Source: Topomyia yanbarensis
Lineage: Eukaryota; Arthropoda; Insecta; Diptera; Culicidae
DNA length: 64,000 nt
Reading direction: 5' to 3'
Assembly (NCBI RefSeq): GCF_030247195.1
Contig: NC_080671.1
Span: 83,450,370-83,514,369 of the forward strand
Of this stretch, positions 8,946 through 19,341 are shown one piece after another; position 1 is the first letter of the stretch, and every line of letters starts with the position of its first letter. The notes below the pieces were generated by a model. It ran no database searches. It was not told the origin of the DNA and saw only the letters and a program-made list of their open reading frames with translations. A program made the position numbers and the translations under genes.

Positions 8946-10099
8946 ATACAAACAGCTTTTTTTCTCAAAATACTCCATTTTTAAAACAATGGTTTCAGCA
9001 CTTTTGTAGTTTGATGCATTATCTCAGGACCGACAGATCACGTGGGTAGTAAGGGGTGGTACTACCCACTCGAAAATAACCGAGAAGGGAATTACCCACT
9101 GGAAAGATTGGAACAAACCAAAACTTGAGATTAACTACATATGTGTCTCGCACAAAAAAAATGCTTACGTCTTAAATTCTCGATGTACAACAATTATTTT
9201 TTTTTTAAATTTAGATACAAATTTCTTTGCTTTGCAATTTTATTTTGTTTTAAAATAAATAGGATTTGTTTCAAACTTGATAACATTTTTTTATTCTTTT
9301 CCTTTTTTATTAACGACTTAGAGTGAGTCATATTAATTCCTATTTCATATTGTAACGACTTTTTCTTATTTCATATTGTAACAAGGGACCGGAAGGTGTG
9401 AAATATTTTTCAATATTAAGAGCCATAGTACTCAAGTGGGAGTGGGAGGAGTTGAAGGAAGAATGTTTAGAAAACCATGGAATTGGATCATATAAGTAAG
9501 CTTAGAGTTTCCCAAGGACTTAACTTTTTGTGTGCTACCGCAGGAGTCAGGATATTTTGGCATTTGAAAAGCGAATCACCTGAGTCTGCGGCATGTTCTT
9601 GTCGAGCGTAAATTAACTTTGCACTTTATGCTGTCGGAACCGACTCCTTAGTATAAAGAGTATTATGTTAATACTAAGGAAAATACATTTTGACACATTT
9701 ACATCTTAAAACAAGGAACTCAGATCGGTAAACAAAAAATATTAATTCAATTTTGTTCAGAGTAAAGGATGCAGTTAGAAATATTTTTAAGGACTAGATG
9801 TATAGTTTGTAATTTTCAATCAAGAGCTATTATTTGAGGAACAATTGAAACAGGAGGAAACACCATTAGGGTTTTTATAAGAAAGACACAAGAGGGACTG
9901 ATGCCAATATCAAAGTAGCAGAGATTGTATCACGGAAAGTGAAAACTTGCAGCTTTTTGACAAATGGAAGATCACTGTCATAGAATCATGAACCGAACCG
10001 CCGACTGGTTTACTTGGATCCGCTGGGAACTCTTTTGGGAGCAAATTCTCGGGTAGCTGCTAGTATATCAACTAAAAGAGAAGAGATAACAAAATTTGG
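8946..10099. other. AT-rich stretch without a recognised gene
   Basis: Nothing coding is supported. TATTTCATATTGTAAC occurs twice, at about 9341 and 9369, as a short tandem duplication. The block 9480-9660 is less AT-rich but has no open frame of note. The right end may include decayed LINE sequence leading into the fragment at 10100-10440. Confidence 0.4.
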
Positions 10100-10440
10100 A
10101 TGTTTATCGTGTTTAAAAATATGTATATGAGAGACATATAGGCAGATCGAGGATAGCCAGCACATCTCTGACCGGAACGTCGTTCAAGGGACATTTGGCG
10201 CTAGAACACTAGTCACACGACCAGACAACATGTTTAATGTCGCGATAACCATCACCACAAGCACAATGCGCATTCAACGTAGATTAGACATGACCCGAGA
10301 TGCCATCCGAATGAAGTCACGACCTTTATCCATACCCTTCAACCAAGGTTTGCTGAAACATATGGGATTTCTAAACTTCCATTGTTTCACGAATTTTTCC
10401 AATTTTCGAGCGTCCTTTGACAAGAAATATTGAAAAGCTT
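10100..10440 (-). pseudogene. LINE ORF2 C-terminal fragment (after RNase H, Cys-His knuckle), broken
   Basis: Minus-strand frames carry, in order, PWLKGMDKGRDFIRMASRVM, then CACGDGYRDIKHVVWSC, then CPLNDVPVRDVLAILDLPIC. These are characteristic of the end of the RNase H domain and the CCHC-type knuckle of I/LOA/R1-group LINE proteins. Known family copies have C.CG.GY.DI.HVVW.C at this place. A frameshift separates the first motif from the second near 10275, and a stop follows WSCD. There is no intact upstream RT here. It is a dead fragment, recognised by motif only. Confidence 0.72.
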
Positions 10441-10829
10441 GTTGAAGTTACGCGATCTTTCATAAATATCACCTTCTAATGCCTAGGCGTCCCCCTTTTC
10501 ATTACCTGGAATGGAGCAATGCGAAAGAAGTCAAGCTACAGTAAATTGGTATGATTTTTCAGATAAAGCACACAAGAACTCTCATGTTTTCCAAAGAATA
10601 CAAGGAATATTTTCCATGCTTCATCGAACGGAGAGCTGCCTTGGAACTGCTACGATGTGGGTATGATCATTGATTGATAGATAAATATGAACTCATCAGT
10701 TTTGTGGGGAGGACATTTTCAGCACAGCTTCTTTTATGGCTGCCGTTACCACTACTGTCATAATAATTGTTGTTTATTGTTTAGTTGTTTTACCGTCACC
10801 AACAGACCCCTTGGCCTCAATGGTGGTTA

Positions 10830-11095
10830 CTTAAACTAATTACATTTCAGAATACGCATTATTTTAGTTTTTATCGAATTCCTTGTCAGGTTGAAGTCAA
10901 ACGCCGTCGCCACACTGTTAAACACATGCTGGAGTCCGATAACAGCGCTCTGGCGCCCATAGTTAGTTCTCCTGAACGGGACTCGCAGAAGAGAGTTATT
11001 GCGCAGAGCTCGAACGCGAGCTTGAAGATCGAGGCTTCCGAGGATTGTAGGGCAATCCACCCTGACAATAGAAGTGATACATAGATGTCATCATC
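10830..11095 (-). pseudogene. LINE ORF2 C-terminal fragment of Jockey/CR1-like type
   Basis: An open minus-strand frame (11060-10836) contains LDLQARVRALRNNSLLRVPF, RRTNYGRQSAVIGLQHVFN and SVATAFDFNLTRNSIKTKI. This is the pattern at the very end of LINE ORF2 proteins that lack RNase H (compare the FDFNLTASGFRRRIKSHLF end of the copy at 26332). Its neighbour at 11330-11890 could be the N-terminal part of the same element with the RT core deleted, but that is inference. No start codon or 3' tail was found. Confidence 0.7.
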
Positions 11096-11329
11096 TGTCG
11101 AACGTTATAGTGAAAGAAATTGTGTGTCAGACAAAGTTGTGTGTTTAAAGAACAATCACTACGTTTATATACATATTTCATCGCGAAACGTCTTCTGTTG
11201 AAATATGAATCTACATGGAATAGTGCTGTCGCCGAGAAAGAATTCTTGGGTCTGTGTATTGCGATCAAAAGTTGAATCGAATACACAAAGTAGGGCCTAG
11301 CCGCCAAACGTAACATTGTTTGTCTCGTT

Positions 11330-11890
11330 AATCTGTCAACGAACCGGTGCCAATAACCGCGTTTTTCGTCTTTCATCAAGTTTTTCATTTGCGTTTCTAA
11401 CGTTCAAAAAGTCCTTATAGGACTTTTTCGCGCACAATTCTGAGTAGTCGCTGCCCACCACGGAGCGGAAGACCGTCCATGGTTGTTCGCACCGGGCACT
11501 CGTTTCGTCTGACCTTTAATCGCAGTGTCGAAAATCAAGCCAGTCAAAACCTTGTACGCTTCCACCGCAGGAATCTCTTGTTTTAATTTCGATGGTGTCG
11601 AATATAGTGTACGTGTGGCTCTTTCGATCAATAATTGTAGCGAGGTCTTGAACATTGATAAATCCAACACGCTTGGCCGCGCTGGTGGAGTAGAATTTCA
11701 TGTTATTTCTACCGTATTTAAGATGGCCATATTGAAATTGTCGCAAATATCATGCAGTAAGATAGATCGGTTATCATCGGTAAGAAAACGGCATATCGTG
11801 GAAGTTGAAGTCTTCTAGAACCAGCTGAGGTGTGTTGTATGTAGAAACAATACCAATAAGTCTTTGCCTTTGATTTAGAGTCCACAAGTG
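11330..11890 (-). pseudogene. LINE endonuclease C terminus and endonuclease-RT linker, broken
   Basis: Minus-strand frames give LVLEDFNFHD (family: GDFNAHH), then ILLHDICDNFNMAILNTVEI, then PPARPSVLDLSMFKTSLQLL, the usual end of a LINE endonuclease. Later comes SSAPWWAATTQNCARKS, then MKDEKRGYWHRFVDRLTRQT, the linker before the RT. At least two frameshifts and several stops break it. The RT expected next (towards 11100) is not recognisable. The enzyme would have nicked DNA for target-primed reverse transcription. Confidence 0.75.
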
Positions 11891-12092
11891 ACAACTTCAG
11901 GTAACACCGAGAAAAGGTTAATCCGATTGATAGAATAGAACTTTTTGATCCTCAAATACGCTCTTCTATAGTGTTTTCTCGACTTGTTGAATAATGTTAA
12001 AATTGTGGAACATCTACGTTGGAAATTAACAAGGTTTTACACAATGCAAATGAATTGTGTAAAACCTAGGATAATATAGGGTCTAAAATATA

Positions 12093-13040
12093 CACCCAAA
12101 ACGGTGAGCTCAGATTTTCTGTTTTTGGGCTCACAATTTCATTCCCAAAAGCAATCCTTTTTGAACATTGAGCTGTTCGCGCACAATTCGGGATGAGCGC
12201 AACGCTCACGCAAAAAAAAAACGATGACACACACTCACACACAAGGAAACTTTGTTAGTATTTAGTTTCGTATCTTTCTTCTACACCTTACATTCCCCCC
12301 ACCCAACCACCACAAGCAATGTCATCACCATTGCTGCTTCATTGCATTTTGTTTTGTTTCATTCTTTTCTTCGCTGCTATAAATAGCTCGTGACCTGAAA
12401 CTTCTAGTAAAAAAAATCTTATATCAGATTCAAGATTAGAACCGACAAACTTCTAATCGGTAAAAACACCTCTTTATTGCCCGTACCATGACGACACACT
12501 GGTGGAGTAGTATAATGGCGTATATAAAGCTTCACACTTATGATGGAGTGAGATAATATCGTTTGCATCCCGCCGCCGCGTCGGTATTTCAGCATCGTCA
12601 TTGACGCATTTTGCTTTGTACCATTTCCCCGCTGTTATTAATATTTTGTTTGTATGTATGTGTTGGGAACTAAGCCTTACTAGAAAAAAAGATTAACGGG
12701 TAGCATCAAGACTGGAACCGACAAACATCCACTCGCTAAAACGCCTGCTTTACACCTTATGCCATAACGACACATAATGAGCAGTCGTTCGAATGGGCCA
12801 TATATACTCTGCATCATTGCAGCAGTGATCACAAATGGGACAGTATGGAGACGATGGTATGTGTTATTCAAGTTATCCCTGCACTACATGAGCCAACAGT
12901 GTGTAACTATGGGGTACGATATTGTATTCCACAAGTATGAGGTTGGTTTAACACTAATGCATCGTTTGGGAGCTTTTCGCTCACAGTTTGAGAGCGAAAA
13001 AAACAGAATCAATTCCGCTCTCAACGATTCGTTTTGGGTG
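12093..13040. mobile_element. MITE with TA duplication and an internal tandem duplication
   Basis: Terminal repeats CACCCAAAACG (12093) and CGTTTTGGGTG (ending 13040) are each bordered by TA (12091-12092; 13041-13042). Just inside, TTCTGTTTTTGGGCTCAC and, inverted, TTCTGTTTTTTTCGCTCTC extend the similarity. The interior holds two diverged copies of a segment of about 285 bases: ATCAAGATTAGAACCGACAAAC...CATGACGACACA near 12429-12497, and ATCAAGACTGGAACCGACAAAC...CATAACGACACA near 12706-12775. The two short minus-strand frames over them are correspondingly related but not convincing as proteins. TATATAAAGC and ATATATAC lie at the same place in each copy. Confidence 0.6.
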
Positions 13041-14099
13041 TAAGGACACTTGGGGTTTGTAATGTCCCATGTGAAATATCCTGCTAGCTCTCACTTACTT
13101 CGGTTTTGTAACAACACCCTTCAAGGGACACTATCAAGCCTTTACGGAGAAGCTTAGAAGAGAAAATGATTTTTCTCTTTCGCAAATTCATAGACACTTT
13201 ACGCGATGTTCTCACAATGGGATGGTCAGACTCTCGCTGTTTAGTGAACAAAGGAGCATATAAATTGGTCATGGTCGGTGGCGAAGTCATCTTTAGCATT
13301 CCTTCTCGGAGCGTTGCTTAAAATAATGCTTCAATTTTTCCCCGCATAATTTGTATGCGGGATATGTCAGAGTCTCTCCACAGTAGGAAGACTTTCCATG
13401 ATTTTCTCCGTTCCTTGTTTCTACAATAGACAACTGTAGGTCCAATTGTTTGCAACCACGGCAATTCATGCCCTACGGTACAAAAAGGCGAACAGGTAGC
13501 GAGCACCGTTGAAAAAAGGTTGGAAGAGTAGTTCCGGCACGAGGCTCGAAATGAGGCTGATGGAAAATAAGCTGCTTTCTTATACTCGTCGATTTTTGCT
13601 GAACGTAGTTGTTTGCAAACCAGAATTTTCACTGACTGATGCAAAGGGTTTTTAAAGAAGCTAACGCTATACTTCCCAATTAAGGCCCCCGTCTGAGACT
13701 ACATTACCAATCTCTACTTTCTGTGTGGGTACGTATACAAGATATTTCTTGGTACACGACCGATTATTGTTTAGTTAAATCACGTATATATCGATGATGC
13801 AAAATGGTTTATTTTTGGAACGGAAGTAGTCCATCCAGGAGTCGAAAATGATATTATTACTTTCGATGGTAGACATACACAATGTTGAAACCAGGTTTTA
13901 TTCTCAACATTGACGGAATTAACTGAATAAGTAATAGAAAATCAATTAAACGCATGAAACTAAAAAAAGCATTATTGCAAAAATATTAAAGAAAAGCTTC
14001 CAAATTTAAATGTTAGTAGAATGATTAGTTTAAATCAAATTATTAAAAAGAATCAATCAAATTTGATCAGCTCATTCAAAACAATATTAGACAACATTA
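13041..14099. other. Unassigned stretch with two consecutive minus-strand open frames
   Basis: Minus-strand frames 13644-13318 (108 codons) and 13299-13084 (71 codons) lie head to tail, 18 bases apart. The first is cysteine-containing and basic (YCRNKERRKSWKVFLLWRDS); the second is basic (MNLRKRKIIFSSKLLRK). I recognise neither. They could be remnants of one transposon protein split by a stop. A perfect 8-bp hairpin, CCCGCATA/TATGCGGG, sits at 13341-13361. From 13680 on the DNA is AT-rich without features. Confidence 0.3.
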
Positions 14100-15260
14100 A
14101 AAAGTTATAAAACTATTATAATAAGTCAAATTGATTTAAACTAATCAATTGGATGAAATTATTCAGTGAAAAAATTGATAAAATCAGTAAAATGATGAAA
14201 CTCATTAAAGTGTTTGAACCGAAACAGATTATTAAAGTGAATAAAAGAGAAAAAATAAATGAACTAAACGAAGAAAATAAATAAAATAAATGATGTAAAT
14301 AAATAAAAATTAAAAAAATGAATAAAATGGATGCAATTAATAACATTAATAAAAAAAATAGAATTAATAAAATAAACAAAATAAATAGAATTGATGGAAT
14401 TAATAAGGAGAAGAAAAAAACAGATTGAAATGAATTAAATGAAAAAATAGACGATATTGAAAAATATGTCAAATCGATAGTATAAATAAAATTGTATCAA
14501 ATTAATAACTTGGATGCATAAAATGAAAGACAAAAAAAATTAGGTTATTAAAATAATGAAACTGAATAAAATGTATCAACAAGAAAATGAATAAAATACA
14601 TAGAATGAATACAGTGAAGAGTATATGTTAAATGAAAATATGATTAAAATGCATGAAATTAATAAACAGTTCAGAATAAACCCTAAGAAAACAAAGAATA
14701 AAATAGATAAAATGAACCCAATGAATTAAAAACGAAATAATTAATTAAAATGAATTGATTATATATTTCAAATTAGTCAAACATTCAACATCAATAAAAT
14801 AAGCAAAACGAATAAAATACATGAAATGAATAAATAGAATAAGTGTACAGAATGAAATTAAAAAAAAAACTGATTTAAATACAGTAAACCAATAAAACGA
14901 GTTTTACGAAACCATTGCTTCAGAAAATTTTGAAAAGGTAATGAAATTTTTTGAAAGACGGCTTATCAATATACAATGTACTACTATCTACTGGTTCCAT
15001 TATTTTCTTTCGTTTAAGTCGTCTGGTGTTTCTACTTTTTTGGTGGACCCTAATTAGTTATCAGGAAACTGGAACTTCAACTTGTTTTGGAATTCAAATG
15101 TGTCCTTTTGCTTGCATATTTCTAGAAAACAGAATAGAATTTTCAGGTCCAGTATTTTAACGCGTAATTGGAAATAGTAAACTGAGATAAGAAAACACGT
15201 GCTTCGAGGCCGCTTAAACAGATTGCACAATCTTTTCCCAGTCATCCTTATAGTTTGTGA
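14100..15260 (+). repeat. Dispersed element with degenerate AATGAATAAAAT-type repeats and a unique 3' part
   Basis: Positions 14100-14880 are a diffuse array of words such as AATGAATAAAATG, ATTAATAAA and AATAAATGAAC, with no fixed period. Positions 14890-15252 are a non-repetitive 3' part: AACCATTGCTTCAGAAA, CTAATTAGTTATCAGG, GAACTTCAACTTGTTTTGGAA, ACAGAATAGAATTTTCAGGT, CATCCTTATAG. The same order of words occurs at 61500-62035, directly after the 5-kb 9-mer array. The two loci are therefore copies of one element, here with the simple repeat unexpanded. No protein is encoded; the A-rich strand reads plus. Confidence 0.7.
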
Positions 15261-15350
15261 ATAGGTACGGATTTTTGATTGTTTAAATTTAATAATTTAT
15301 TTATTTGTCTAGTTTTTCGATGTAGATTGTTTTACAGTTTTCCTTAATAA

Positions 15351-15641
<291 letters not shown>

Positions 15642-15719
15642 CATAAATGACACAATCTGCTTTTACAAAATCATTCTCTAAGTATTAGAATTTCTTTTGT
15701 GTCCAAAATACTGTTTGAG

Positions 15720-16701
15720 TTTCAGTTTAGACATTGTAAAATCAATTGATTCGCAATAATATTTTGCATAGTTTGGACGATATGGATTTATTGAAAATAT
15801 AATTTGATTTCGTAACTGTCGAGGTGCATAAAAGCTCCATTTGGATAAAATTTCGGCTGATTCGATACGATGCGAAACGATATTATTAATGAACGAAAGC
15901 TTTAAAGCAAATTCGCGATGCTCCTTTCATGTTTGTATATTGATAAGCATGCAGCGTGCTTCTTAAGATGACAGAGAAAATGCTGTCCATCCTAGCTTAC
16001 AAAGGTCAAATAATAACATTTGTTTTTGTACCGATTCTATTCGTTCTTCATGTATGCTTGAAGAAGGGCATCAAATAATACTGCAATATTCCAATATCGA
16101 CCTAACATATGCAATATATAATGTTTTTATTGTATAATGAACTTCAAAATGATAGCTAAAGCGTTTTATGAAACTGAGCATATTGTTAGCTTTATGAATA
16201 ATTGTGTTATAATGATGAATAAAATTTAGCGTGGAATCTAGTATAACTCCTAAATCTCTAATCCCTTCACATTTAACTACAATCTGATTTCCTAAGGTAA
16301 TTACAACATTTGATTTATGTCGTTTTCGACTAAAGGTTATTTAATCACATTTATTTACGTTCCGTTGTAAGAGGCTGTTTTGACCACCACGTTTGAAATA
16401 TTTGTATGTCGTTTTTGAATGTATTAATATCCTCGGTATTTCTTATCTCCAAGTAAAGTTTCATATCATTCGCGTAGGTTAGTACTTTGTTTTTTTGAGA
16501 ATGAAAGAAATGTCGTTTACGTATAGAATAAACAAGAGACCTAAATGTGAGCCTTGTGGAACTCCTGAGATGACTCCAATTGGATTGAATTGCTTTCCTT
16601 CAAATTTAATTATTTGCTGACGATTGGATAGATATGATTCCAACCGTGTGAGCAGTCCAGGTTCACTTTGATCATTATGTTCAAAAAGAATACTTTTGAA
16701 G
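15720..16701 (-). pseudogene. LINE reverse transcriptase fragment (Jockey/CR1-like), broken
   Basis: Reading the minus strand from 16700 down gives LTRLESYLSNRQQIIKFEGK, then GVISGVPQGSHLGLLFILYVN (RT block with the PQG motif), and after a frameshift near 16485 LTYANDMKLYLEIRN (catalytic block). Later come RDLGVILDSTLNFIHHYN, VRSILEYCSII and FYAPRQLRNQIIF near 15830. The catalytic YADD is YAND: GAC or GAT has become AAT, which would abolish metal binding. Several stops and frameshifts follow. It is 5' truncated where the SINE at 16703 begins. The (TA)n tract lies beyond its 3' end. Confidence 0.85.
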
Positions 16702-16702
16702 T

Positions 16703-16870
16703 GGGGTGGGCGCAGCAGTGTTGGTAAATCGATTGTCTTGTACGCAGCGCACATGGGTTCGAGTCCCGACCCCGCACATAGGGTTAGAAATTTTTTATAA
16801 GAGATTTTTCTAACCCGAAGAGGCGAATGGTCTTAAGGTTATAAAATCTGCGCCTCTATAATCGGAAAAA
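16703..16870 (+). mobile_element. tRNA-derived SINE (Feilai-type), copy 2
   Basis: GGGGTGGGCGCAGCAGTGTTGGTAAATCG, B box GGTTCGAGTCC, then CATAGGGTTAGAAATTTTTTATAAGAGATTTTTCTAACCCGAAGAGGCGAATGG and CCTCTATAATCGGAAAAATA. The 5' edge coincides with the truncated 5' end of the LINE fragment at 15720-16701. The SINE therefore either inserted at, or was recombined into, that junction. No clean target duplication was found. Confidence 0.82.
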
Positions 16871-19002
16871 TACAGTAGAAAAAAATCCACCGAAAATAGC
16901 TCTCTTGGAAACAGCGCATTCAAAACAAAACATAAAGACTATTCTATTTTTAAATTCTCGTATGCTCACTGACCGTATTATTTCCAAGCAAATCAGACCC
17001 TTAGCCATATGGCCATATCCGCTCCCAGCGCGTTTCACATATTTCAATTTAATCAGACTTCCCAAAAAGGCACGCAATTAAAACTTTCAACAAACAATTA
17101 GAAAGGCGACATCAACAACATCGGGTTCCTCACTTCCTGAAGCTACCGAAAGCGCATCCCTCCCAAATTGCTACCTTTTGACCGAACGAGAAAAACATTC
17201 CAGCTCATTTCCTTCCTCGGGCCAATCAATCAATTTCGGACAAAGAGATCTCAAATCAATTATTAAACCTCACCAACCCGCCCGGCCAGCTTCCAACCTG
17301 AGAGGTAAGTAAATCCGCAGCAGAAAGAATCCTGCTAGTCATCGTCCTTTTCTTTCAATTACCATTAGACCAGCATCGGGGAATAATGCGCACCCAGCCA
17401 GAAAATCACCGAAAAAGGCGCACAGCAGGAAGATACCGCCGGACTGAACCCAAGTAAACAAACTTAAATTTAGACGTTCTCATGTCCTTTCGGGTGTCCC
17501 GGCCGTAGACAGAGTAATGACGAATCGGTACCATGAGAAGCAACCAAAGAAATCTTTGTACCTTATATGCCTAGAGTTGAAATGAAACAGTAACAAAAAT
17601 ATGTAGCTTCTCGGGGGAAGTTGTGACAGGCTGACGATGTTGGCGAAGGGAATGGAGGACACGAGATAGAATAAATGGATGGTTGCCGCCCTGAAGTTCC
17701 AGGTATTTCCGACTCCGTACTGTGTGGTAACTTGAAGCATTTGAACACCCGTGACTGCTGATGGTGGTGGGTTGGTTCTAGTTTCAAAGAAATCTATCAG
17801 CAAGTTTGTTGTTTGTTTGTGTATCTACAATTTTTGGCTTGCGCTACAAAGATTTGACTAGACTTTCAGTAGTTTGCCAAAGAAAAATTGTCTTTGCTAG
17901 CCGTATTACTTTCAGGTACATAGATTGGATAGTAGATCTTCATTATTCTTTATTGGTGATAAGCTTTGCCATATATCAGTATATGAAGACTGAAGAGAAA
18001 GTTCAATTATTATTATTTGATATGCGTTTCAATTTTTGTATCATGTGCAATTCAATGTAATTATTATATTTACTTTCTTCGAACCTTTATACACCAATAA
18101 TGCAAACAAATTATAGGCGATTATAGCAATGCATACAATTATTATATTTGTAATAACAAAACCTATTTTCTAATCAACTTTCATAATTCGATTCCTGGAG
18201 TTAGATTTATTGAAATATCTGTCATGTTTTCAAATTTTTAATAGTTGAAAAATATATCAATCGTTTATTAATTGCAAAAATCCCTGAAGGCTTGCCAAAC
18301 AAGAACGATTTTTTTCATTATCAGATAAAAAATCTACGAATGAACCACAAAAATTTCAGAAGCCTATTCAAAGTATTCTCGAAGATACACAGCCGAACGT
18401 ATAGGAACGTTCAACAGATATGCGAGCGAACGAATGAAAGTGGTCATGGGAAATGCCACTCACTCACCCACTCGGTTTTATCGTGTTTTGTTCACATTCA
18501 ATTTTTTTGGATTCAAACAGCGCAATGAAGCAAACAATCACTTTTCCATCCTCCCGCTACGCAAAAATTCCTCCGATGTTAATGTCAATAAGGACATCAT
18601 TGGATCACACCACATCAACCGAGACACCATTAATCATGTTGCCATTCAAGTCATCGCTAACTTTTCCCTGCACGTCACCGCCGCTGTGCAACACTTGTTA
18701 TTTTCGTTTTTGGCGAAACTGCACTTTGATGTGGTCACGTCCATTATCCGGCTGATCCACCGGGCATGACTGGGCCATTTACTTTCCCGTGGATTTTGCA
18801 TTGATTTGCAGGTCCTATTTTTTAACATTCTCCACCCCGAAAAAAAAGGTTTAATTTTAATTTTACAAGTAAAAGGCAACCTGCCACAATCACGCGGACG
18901 AACGCGAGGAATTCATGAGGTACTTAATCATAATTTAATCGGCGGATAAACTTCTTATTTCACGGTGACCTCATCTCCGTTTCCACTGCTGCGTCCCGAC
19001 AT
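16871..19002. other. Largely single-copy-looking stretch, no gene proven
   Basis: 17100-17460 and 18420-18990 are less AT-rich and lack recognised repeats. A strong donor-like sequence, GAG-GTAAGTAA, lies at 17302-17311 after a CCCGCCCGGCCAGC block, which could end a non-coding first exon on the plus strand. Overlapping frames at 17480-17803 (minus) and 18434-18769 (plus) are not recognised and compete with one another. 17800-18300 is AT-rich. The region may be regulatory or 5' flank of the candidate exon at 19117-19341. Confidence 0.3.
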
Positions 19003-19116
19003 TCAACCGCATTGAAGAGCTTCAATCAAATCCAACTTTACGGGGTGAGAGGGTGATGAAGGGAAAGTGGGCAAAGAAGGAAGTTTTTTCGTCGATTGAT
19101 GCACCTGACCACTCAC

Positions 19117-19341
19117 TGCGCACAAGTAAGAGATAATCATCGTGGTGAGATCATTTCTGCAATCACTTCGGTTGGTGCTGCTGCTGCTGCTGTTGCTGTC
19201 TTGCCCGCGCTGGTGCTGCTGCTGCTGCTGTGAAGATCCCGTAGATGGCCTGGTCGATTGATGTGATGCAACCGAAGTAGCGGCGGACGTGATGATCAAA
19301 ACGGCGTGAACGACTGGCGATCGAATCAGCAAACGGCGCAC
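19117..19341 (-). CDS. Candidate first coding exon: signal peptide plus Gln/Ser-rich segment
   Basis: On the minus strand the ATG at 19341 opens MRRLLIRSPVVHAVLIITSA, a basic start followed by a hydrophobic stretch and small residues (AATSVAS), a plausible signal peptide. It is followed by a serine-rich segment, QQQQQ, and SSSSS. After 75 codons (ending SYLCA) a GTGAGT donor lies at 19116-19111 in phase 0; without splicing the frame runs on to a stop near 19003. The upstream DNA (19342-19400) is GC-rich and repeat-free. A secreted or membrane protein's first exon is possible. The CTG/CAG runs also open frames by themselves, so this stays tentative. Confidence 0.3.
19171..19232. repeat. CTG/CAG trinucleotide runs
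   Basis: Two runs of CTG (GCTGCTGCTGCTGCTGTTGCTG near 19178 and GCTGCTGCTGCTGCTGCTG near 19211) separated by a GC-rich spacer. On the minus strand they encode poly-Q and poly-S in different frames of the candidate exon. Confidence 0.85.

Noticed and set aside
13341..13361. Helitron-type terminal hairpin (CCCGCATA/TATGCGGG)
   Set aside because: No CTRR terminus within a suitable distance, and no matching 5' TC end was found.
14116..14472. Minus-strand 118-codon hydrophobic frame
   Set aside because: Arises from degenerate A/T simple repeat; leucine/phenylalanine/isoleucine/serine only, without protein-like order.
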